DNA of 10,752 nt, taken from Bacillota bacterium. GTDB lineage: Bacteria > Bacillota > Clostridia > Christensenellales > QAND01. Position 1 is the first letter of the stretch. Every line of letters begins with the position of its first letter. A program made the position numbers and the translations under genes. The notes under the pieces were generated by a model. The model did no database searches. It had not been told where the DNA came from and saw only the letters and a list, made by a program, of their open reading frames with translations. Of this stretch, positions 6,274-10,752 are shown piece by piece. The DNA lies in contig DXZF01000016.1 in assembly GCA_019415425.1 (NCBI GenBank), forward strand, positions 1 through 10,752, given 5' to 3'.

Positions 6274-8469
6274 CTATTCCACCTTCTTCATCGCTGCGTA
6301 TTTGAGGGCGATCCGTTTGACGCCCTTTTGTGCGAAGTCGATTTCCGCCACGAGCCCGTCGCCCGTGCCCGTCACATCCAATACCGTGCCGGCGCCAAAG
6401 GCGGGATGGAGCACATTGTCTCCCGCCGTCAGCTTTAACATCTCGCGCTTGGGCGAGGAAAACGACGGCGGCTTGGTGGCGGTAAAGCGGGGTCCCTGTA
6501 CGCGCGGCCGCGCTTTGGGGATGTCCAGATCGGCAAACGGCGTGACCACGCCGCCCGAAACGTCGTTGCGCTCCACGCCGTCCTGCGGCAGCTCCTGCAA
6601 AAAGCGCGAGGGCGGGTTGTGGCTGGTGCTGCCAAACAGGCCGCGTCCCAGCGCATAGGTGATGTACAGCCTGTCCATGGCGCGCGTGATGCCGACATAG
6701 CACAGCCGGCGTTCCTCCTCGATGGCCTGCTGATCGCCCAGTGAGCGAAAATGCGGGCACAGTCCTTCTTCCAACCCGGCGAAGAACACCACGGGGAATT
6801 CCAGTCCCTTGGCGCTGTGCAACGTCATCAGCGTCACCGCATTGGCATTTTCTTCGTATCCGTCCACATCTGAAACCAATGCGATATTGCCCAGGAACTC
6901 CTCCATGGTATCCCCGGCGTTCTGCTCAAAATACTCTTTGACAGCCGTGACGAATTCCAGGATGTTTTCCGCGCGCGCCAACGCCTCTTCCGAGCCATCG
7001 TCCACGTACTGGCTGACCAATCCCGTCTGGTCGATCACCTGCCGGACGTACGCTTCGGGCGAGAGCAGGGCGGACTGCGCCATCAGGCGGATCATCTGGC
7101 GCGAAAAATCCTCCAGTTTCTGCGCCGTACGGGCCGGCGTGAGGTGCTGCGAAGCCCGGCACACGACATCCCACTCGCTCACATCGTTTTCCACCGAGGC
7201 CGCGCGGATCTTTTCCAGCGTGGTATCGCCGATGCCGCGCTTGGGCACGTTGATGATGCGAAACAGCGAGACGGCGTCGTTGGGATTTTGCAAAAAGCGC
7301 AGGTAGGCCACAAGGTCCTTCACTTCGCGCCGGTCGTAAAACTTCATGCCGCCAATGACGCGATACGCAAGGCCGGCGCGCGTCATTGCCTCTTCAATGG
7401 CGCGGCTCTGCGCGTTGGTGCGGTACAGCACCGCAAAGTCCTTCAAATGGTAATCGCGCAGCAGCGCGTCAATCGTCTCTACGATATACGTGGCCTCTTC
7501 GCGCTCGCCCACGCACTTGTGCACCTGCACGGGCGTGCCGTCGTTTCGGTCGGTCCAGAGCGTCTTGCCCTTGCGCCCCTTGTTGTGCGCGATGACGGCG
7601 TTGGCGGCGTTGAGGATGGGAGCGGTCGAGCGGTAGTTCTGCTCCAGGCGAATCACTTCGGCATTGGGGAAGTCGCGTTCAAAGTCCAAAATGTTCTGGA
7701 TGTCCGCACCGCGCCAACCGTAGATGCTCTGGTCGTCGTCCCCTACCACGCACAGATTGCCGTGCGCGGCCAGCATCTTCACCAATAGGTACTGTGCCCG
7801 GTTGGTATCCTGGTATTCGTCGACATGGATGTACGAAAACCGCTCGCTGTAGAAGGCGAGCACGTCGGGATGGTCGGCAAACAGCTGCACGGTCTTGACC
7901 AGCAGATTGTCAAAATCCATGGCGTTGTTGGCCATCAGCTGCCGTTCATACAGCGCGTACACGTCTGCGCACGTCTGCCGCCACAGATCGCCCTGCCTGC
8001 TCTGCCTGAGCCCTTCCGGGGTGAGCATGTGGTTCTTGGCCTCTGAAATGGCGGCCATGACAGAGCGCGGCGCAAACTTCTTCTCGTCCAAATTCAACTG
8101 CCGCAGGCACTGTTTGATCAACCGCTGCGCATCGTCGGTATCATAGATGGTAAAGGACTTGCTGTACCCCAGCTTCTCGGCCTCCTGCCGCAGGATGCGC
8201 ACGCACATGCTGTGGAAGGTACAGATCCACATGTGCGACGCTTCATCGCCAATGAGCGCCGTGATGCGCTCTTTCATCTCGCGTGCCGCCTTGTTGGTAA
8301 ATGTGATGCACAGGATGTGAGACGCCCACACGCCCTGCTCCACCAAATACGCGGCGCGATGCGTGAGCGTACGCGTCTTGCCACTGCCCGCACCCGCCAG
8401 AATCAGCACCGGGCCCTGCGTGTGTTCCACGGCCCTGCGCTGCATCGGGTTCAAAGTATTCAGGTCCAT
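6274..8469 (-). CDS. pcrA: ATP-dependent DNA helicase PcrA (UvrD/Rep family, SF1A)
   Basis: PcrA is a 3'-5' helicase for repair, rolling-circle replication and clearing of RecA or stalled polymerase. The 731-residue protein is complete. It shows a Q motif (NPMQ, 7-10), Walker A AGAGSGKT (25-32), motif Ia ITFTNKAAREMKER, CTFHSMC (83-89), Walker B with motif II VDEYQDTN (216-223), motif III VGDDDQSIYGWRGA (242-255), motif IV EQNYRST (276-282), motif V VTLMTLHSAKGLEFP (545-559) and motif VI EEERRLCYVGITRAMDRL (584-601, core only). A proline-rich linker follows, then a C-terminal Tudor-like domain from about 680 (GDNVLHPAFGAGTV). AAAGGAGG lies 5 bases before ATG 8469. The ATG at 8472 would be only 2 bases away, and an upstream TTG at 8490 falls in the T-run of a terminator. 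It heads the pcrA-ligA-AIR-synthase operon. Confidence 0.97.
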   Translation of the reverse strand: MDLNTLNPMQRRAVEHTQGPVLILAGAGSGKTRTLTHRAAYLVEQGVWASHILCITFTNKAAREMKERITALIGDEASHMWICTFHSMCVRILRQEAEKLGYSKSFTIYDTDDAQRLIKQCLRQLNLDEKKFAPRSVMAAISEAKNHMLTPEGLRQSRQGDLWRQTCADVYALYERQLMANNAMDFDNLLVKTVQLFADHPDVLAFYSERFSYIHVDEYQDTNRAQYLLVKMLAAHGNLCVVGDDDQSIYGWRGADIQNILDFERDFPNAEVIRLEQNYRSTAPILNAANAVIAHNKGRKGKTLWTDRNDGTPVQVHKCVGEREEATYIVETIDALLRDYHLKDFAVLYRTNAQSRAIEEAMTRAGLAYRVIGGMKFYDRREVKDLVAYLRFLQNPNDAVSLFRIINVPKRGIGDTTLEKIRAASVENDVSEWDVVCRASQHLTPARTAQKLEDFSRQMIRLMAQSALLSPEAYVRQVIDQTGLVSQYVDDGSEEALARAENILEFVTAVKEYFEQNAGDTMEEFLGNIALVSDVDGYEENANAVTLMTLHSAKGLEFPVVFFAGLEEGLCPHFRSLGDQQAIEEERRLCYVGITRAMDRLYITYALGRGLFGSTSHNPPSRFLQELPQDGVERNDVSGGVVTPFADLDIPKARPRVQGPRFTATKPPSFSSPKREMLKLTAGDNVLHPAFGAGTVLDVTGTGDGLVAEIDFAQKGVKRIALKYAAMKKVE

Positions 8470-8474
8470 CATTT

Positions 8475-8482
8475 CCTCCTTT
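8475..8482 (-). promoter_or_regulatory. Ribosome binding site deciding the pcrA start
   Basis: AAAGGAGG on the minus strand is 5 bases from ATG 8469 and 2 bases from the adjacent ATG 8472, favouring 8469. It lies only 6 bases beyond the T-run of the yerC terminator, so termination would remove it from the transcript. Confidence 0.85.
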
Positions 8483-8488
8483 GGCTGC

Positions 8489-8523
8489 AAAAAAAAGCAC
8501 GCAAAAGCTGTAGCCTTTGCGCG
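8489..8523 (-). terminator. Strong Rho-independent terminator after yerC, in the pcrA leader
   Basis: On the minus strand an 11-bp stem with two G-U pairs (CGCGCAAAGGC / GCTTTTGCGTG) closes a TACA loop and is followed by C and eight T residues. It starts 27 bases after the yerC stop and ends 6 bases before the pcrA ribosome binding site. I find no convincing promoter between the hairpin and pcrA, so it may act as a leaky terminator or attenuator for the pcrA-ligA operon. Confidence 0.87.
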
Positions 8524-8550
8524 AACTTGCGCGTAAAACGCCTGTAAGTT

Positions 8551-8835
8551 CTATTTGATGCGCGCCAGCACCATATCGTATCCGCCTGCGCCGTACACCA
8601 CGCAACGGTTGACGCGGCTGATGGTCGCCGTGCTGGCACCGGTACGCTTGCTGATCTCCTGATAGGTGATCTTTTCGCGCAACAGCTTGGCCACCTGCAG
8701 GCGTTGCGAAAGCGCCTGCAACTCTGAAATGGTGCAGATATCTTCAAAAAACGCGTAGCACTCCTCGCGGTTTTTGAGTTGCAAAATCGCATCGTAGAGA
8801 TCGTTCAGCTCTTTGGATTCCATCTTGTTATGCAT
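8551..8835 (-). CDS. yerC: YerC/YecD family TrpR-related DNA-binding protein
   Basis: The 94-residue all-helical protein resembles Bacillus YerC, a member of the TrpR fold family found widely in Firmicutes and often encoded beside pcrA. It shows ECYAFFEDICTISELQALSQRLQVAKLLRE (25-54, core DICTISELQALSQRL) and the helix-turn-helix segment TYQEISKRTGASTATISRV (57-75), which matches TrpR-type readers. Whether it binds tryptophan is unknown, and no trp genes are in the window. The ATG at 8835 is preferred: GGGGG lies 10 bases upstream, whereas a GTG at 8844 would sit almost on that site. A third in-frame ATG at 8823 is too distant. The gene has its own promoter and terminator, so it looks monocistronic, with pcrA reached by readthrough. 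Confidence 0.9.
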   Translation of the reverse strand: MHNKMESKELNDLYDAILQLKNREECYAFFEDICTISELQALSQRLQVAKLLREKITYQEISKRTGASTATISRVNRCVVYGAGGYDMVLARIK

Positions 8836-8866
8836 TGCAATCACGCCCCCTACGCTGTTTGATTCT

Positions 8867-8894
8867 ATTTTAGCACAAGACTGTCGTTTGTTAA
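8867..8894 (-). promoter_or_regulatory. Extended -10 promoter of yerC
   Basis: On the minus strand TTAACA (8889-8894, five of six to TTGACA) and TAAAAT (8867-8872, five of six to TATAAT) are 16 bases apart, with TGC directly before the -10. The predicted start is near 8860, about 25 bases before yerC. The -35 starts 15 bases after the stop of the SSB-like gene, with no terminator between them. Confidence 0.75.
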
Positions 8895-8908
8895 AGGGCT
8901 AAATTGCT

Positions 8909-9532
8909 CTATGTTCTGGGGCAACGCACTTTTTCCATGCCGGCGATGGACACCTCATAGGCGATTTTGTCCTGAATCTGCCCATCGGCCAGGCGTTTTT
9001 GATACGCGCGGGACTGGAACCGGCCAAACACGCGCACGCAATCCCCCACCGACAGCGTGCCGGCAAAGCGCGCGTTGCGTCCCCAGGCAATGGCCGGGAT
9101 GTAATCGCTCTTGCCATAGGAGCGATTGACGGCCAGCAGCAGATCTGTGATCTCGCGGCAAAACGGCGTCATGCGGTACACGGGGGGCTTGCAGATATGC
9201 CCGGTAAAGCGCACGGTATTGACGGCGTTATGCGTGCTGTCCACGACGGTCAGCTGCCTGGCAAACAGCGTGACAACGAGCCGGTTGGCGCCGTGCACGA
9301 CCTTGTTATAGCTGCGCACCTGCCCATCCACCAGCAAAAACGCCCCCTTTTTGACGCTCTTGCCCATCAGCCGCTCGGATGCCGTGATGGGCAGGTAATC
9401 GGCGCAGTCCGACAGGCGCGGTACACGCAGGGTGAACAGATAAAATGTTTCCCCGTACAGGCGATGTGAAAACGTGGGTTGTTCCGTCACGCAGCCGCAT
9501 ACCTGCGCGCGGTTTTCCAGGTTCTGTTCCAA
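8909..9532 (-). CDS. Single-stranded DNA-binding protein-like protein with two OB folds
   Basis: The 207-residue protein matches a family common in Clostridia that is usually annotated as a single-stranded DNA-binding protein. The sequence suggests two SSB/PriB-type OB folds in tandem. OB1 (about 8-98) has ETFYLFTLRVPRLSDCADYLPI, then GAFLLVDGQVRSYN and NRLVVTLFARQL. OB2 (about 105-202) has VRFTGHICKPPVYRMTP, REITDLLLAVNRSYGKSDYIP (core LLLAVNRSYG), AIAWGRNARFAG, RVFGRFQSRAYQKR and AYEVSIAGMEKV. OB2 is nearest to true SSB. The protein ends VRCPRT without the acidic DDDIPF-type tail that recruits SSB partners, so it is probably not the main replicative SSB. The TTG start at 9532 follows AAAGGAGG by 7 bases; the upstream in-frame ATG would place that site inside the gene. 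Its neighbours are topoisomerase, helicase and ligase genes, in keeping with DNA metabolism. Confidence 0.83.
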   Translation of the reverse strand: MEQNLENRAQVCGCVTEQPTFSHRLYGETFYLFTLRVPRLSDCADYLPITASERLMGKSVKKGAFLLVDGQVRSYNKVVHGANRLVVTLFARQLTVVDSTHNAVNTVRFTGHICKPPVYRMTPFCREITDLLLAVNRSYGKSDYIPAIAWGRNARFAGTLSVGDCVRVFGRFQSRAYQKRLADGQIQDKIAYEVSIAGMEKVRCPRT

Positions 9533-9539
9533 CGGAGCG

Positions 9540-9547
9540 CCTCCTTT
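9540..9547 (-). promoter_or_regulatory. Ribosome binding site fixing the TTG start of the SSB-like gene
   Basis: AAAGGAGG on the minus strand lies 7 bases before TTG 9532. The only upstream in-frame ATG (9589) would put this site within the coding region and lies within the topoisomerase terminator, so the TTG is the better start. Confidence 0.85.
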
Positions 9548-9556
9548 GCCTTTGTT

Positions 9557-9584
9557 TGAATGTATGCAGTTTTTTCTACATTCA
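9557..9584. repeat. Inverted repeat upstream of the SSB-like gene, overlapping a weak promoter
   Basis: TGAATGTA and TACATTCA form perfect 8-base arms around a 12-base A/T-rich centre. No T-run follows on either strand, so it is not a terminator. It lies 10 bases before the ribosome binding site, just after the topoisomerase terminator. The minus-strand pair TTGCAT (9584-9589) and TACATT (9559-9564) with a 19-base spacer could be a weak promoter covering the repeat, which would make it an operator. Both readings are tentative. Confidence 0.4.
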
Positions 9585-9587
9585 TGC

Positions 9588-9636
9588 AAAGGAAAAGCAC
9601 GCGCTTGTGCTGCAAAACGCTGCAGAAAGCGCGTGC
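9588..9636 (-). terminator. Rho-independent terminator after the topoisomerase gene
   Basis: On the minus strand a perfect 10-bp stem (GCACGCGCTT / AAGCGCGTGC) encloses a 20-base region that can itself fold through CTGCA / TGCAG, and it is followed by TTTTCCTTT. It begins 24 bases after the topoisomerase stop and separates that gene from the SSB-like gene. Confidence 0.82.
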
Positions 9637-9660
9637 AATGACACCCCGGATCACATCGAT

Positions 9661-10752
9661 TTATGTGGCGGTAAACAGGCGGTGCACACCCGTCACCAAA
9701 TCGTCAAACAGTGCAAATACCAGGGGGGAGCCCTTGCCCTTGAGCGTCTCGGAGGGAATCTCTACCGCTGGTACCTGGGTCGACGTACCGCGCGCCTGTG
9801 TGAGCACAAAGATATCCTGCAGCGTGCACGGTCCGGCAAAGACCAATGTGCTGCCGTTGCTCTCGTCCTTTTGGAAGGCAAAGGTACGCACGCCCTTGCC
9901 GTTGCGCTTTTGCGGCTCAATCCAGTCCACCGGCGTGCGCTTGCTGTACCCGCGATCGCTCACCAGCACCAGTTCCTGCCCCGGCTTCACCTGCAGCGCC
10001 GCGATGACGGCATCCCCGTCCTCCAGTACAATGCCCTTGACACCCGCGGCACTACGCCCCTGTTGTGGCAACTCTTCATTGGCAAAGCGAATGGCGTTGC
10101 CCTTTTGCGTCAGCAGCAGGATTTGCGCAGTCTCTTGGAGCATTTGTACCGACAGCACGCGATCGCCGTCCTTGCGTCCGCAGGCCAGCAGCTTGCCGCG
10201 CTTTGCCTGATATTCCTTGGCCGGCGTGCGCTTGACCATGCCGTTTTGTGTGAAGAACAGCACGTCCGGCATGTCCTCTTCCACCAGCAGCATGGACACC
10301 ACTTTTTCCCCGTGCACCAGGCCAGAGAGCAGATTGGCCGCGTTCTGTCCGCGGTCCTTGAGCTTGCACTCGGCAATCTCCTGTGCTGTGACGGCGTAGA
10401 CATTGCCCAGATCGGTGAAAAACCGCACCTTGTCCAGCGTCATGCAGCGCAGGCTGATGGCCGTATCTTCCCCGCCCTCGGCCGCGTGTTTTCCTGTGGA
10501 CTTCGCGTTGATGCGTTTGACGTATCCGCCCACCGTCAACAGCACGTCGCACGGCTCACTCTCTTGGGGATGCTCCAGTTGTACGGCGGGCGCATGTTCA
10601 AACGACGTCAGCACGCATCGGCGTGGAACGCCGTGTTTTTTGGCAATCTCGCGAAGTTCGCGCACGATGACCTGCACCAACTTCTTCTCGCTGCCCAAAA
10701 TGGCGCGCAGCTCTTCGATGAGCGCGCACACCTTCTCGTATTCGCGTTGCAG
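9661..10752 (-). CDS. parC: Type IIA DNA topoisomerase subunit A, probably ParC (C-terminal part, cut by window edge)
   Basis: This is the last 363 residues of a topoisomerase A subunit; the catalytic tyrosine domain lies beyond the window. The fragment begins LQREYEKVCALIEELRAIL, the coiled coil of the breakage-reunion core, followed by REIAKKHGVPRRCV, the hinge to the C-terminal beta-pinwheel. Six blade repeats of the form LLTxxGxxKR are visible at about 71, 110, 165, 211, 262 and 315. No GyrA box (QRRGGKG) appears after the first blade strand, where the sequence reads STGKHAAEGGED, and the second blade has KDRGQNAANLL, like the KDLGQ motif of Gram-positive ParC. This favours topoisomerase IV, which unlinks replicated chromosomes, over gyrase, but the choice needs the N-terminal part or the second A subunit of the genome. 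The frame runs open to the window edge, so the gene starts outside. It is closed by its own terminator. Confidence 0.85.
   Translation of the reverse strand: MQREYEKVCALIEELRAILGSEKKLVQVIVRELREIAKKHGVPRRCVLTSFEHAPAVQLEHPQESEPCDVLLTVGGYVKRINAKSTGKHAAEGGEDTAISLRCMTLDKVRFFTDLGNVYAVTAQEIAECKLKDRGQNAANLLSGLVHGEKVVSMLLVEEDMPDVLFFTQNGMVKRTPAKEYQAKRGKLLACGRKDGDRVLSVQMLQETAQILLLTQKGNAIRFANEELPQQGRSAAGVKGIVLEDGDAVIAALQVKPGQELVLVSDRGYSKRTPVDWIEPQKRNGKGVRTFAFQKDESNGSTLVFAGPCTLQDIFVLTQARGTSTQVPAVEIPSETLKGKGSPLVFALFDDLVTGVHRLFTAT

Noticed and set aside
4540..6438. A 632-codon open frame on the plus strand opposite ligA
   Set aside because: It is fully antisense to ligA, whose domains and active-site residues are intact. 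The translated product is rich in Arg, His and Gln with no recognisable motif, as expected for the shadow of a G+C-rich gene.
8470..8490. TTG at 8490 as the pcrA start
   Set aside because: It lies in the T-run of the terminator, and the AAAGGAGG site would be inside the coding region. ATG 8469 has proper spacing.
8516..8537. TTGCGCG repeated with a 10-base period after yerC
   Set aside because: There are only two copies of 7 bases, partly within the terminator stem. Chance is a sufficient explanation.
8836..8844. GTG at 8844 as the yerC start
   Set aside because: The GGGGG ribosome binding site would be 1 base away. ATG 8835 has a usable 10-base spacing.
1..10752. Search by eye for CRISPR arrays, insertion sequences, tRNAs, riboswitches or defence genes
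   Set aside because: No regularly spaced repeats, transposase motifs, cloverleaf sequences or long leaders are seen. All intergenic gaps are under 130 bases and the genes are core housekeeping ones.

Overview
The window is a compact stretch of chromosomal housekeeping genes, all on the minus strand, so transcription runs from high to low coordinates. Several things point to a Gram-positive anaerobe of the Clostridia, of moderately high G+C. These are a RemA (DUF370) protein followed by guanylate kinase, omega and CoaBC, a YerC/YecD TrpR-like protein, a PcrA-LigA pair, strong AAAGGAGG-type ribosome binding sites, and frequent TTG starts. I cannot fix the genus from sequence alone. I see no mobile element, CRISPR array, tRNA, rRNA or prophage, and no gene-free stretch reaches 300 bases.

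In transcription order the layout is as follows. (1) 10752-9661: the 3' part of a type IIA topoisomerase A subunit, probably ParC, cut by the window edge and closed by a hairpin terminator at 9588-9636. (2) 9532-8909: a tandem OB-fold, SSB-like protein with a TTG start. (3) 8835-8551: a YerC-type TrpR-family regulator with its own clear promoter (8867-8894) and a strong terminator (8489-8523). (4) 8469-3287: a tight operon of pcrA helicase, ligA ligase and an AIR-synthase/HypE-like ATPase of unknown function, with abutting or 4-base overlapping junctions. (5) 3222-30: an operon of yicC, remA, gmk, rpoZ and coaBC. It is driven by an extended -10 promoter (3261-3290) whose -35 lies on the stop codon of the gene before, and it ends in a textbook terminator at 3-26.

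Functionally the right half serves DNA topology, single-strand handling, unwinding and sealing. The left half serves RNA turnover (YicC), biofilm or osmotic regulation (RemA), GMP phosphorylation, RNA polymerase assembly and coenzyme A synthesis.

No plainly new multi-gene system is visible. The items most worth a second look are the uncharacterised AIR-synthase-like protein translationally coupled to ligA, the SSB-like protein without an acidic tail, a terminator placed directly before the pcrA ribosome binding site, and two inverted repeats next to promoters.
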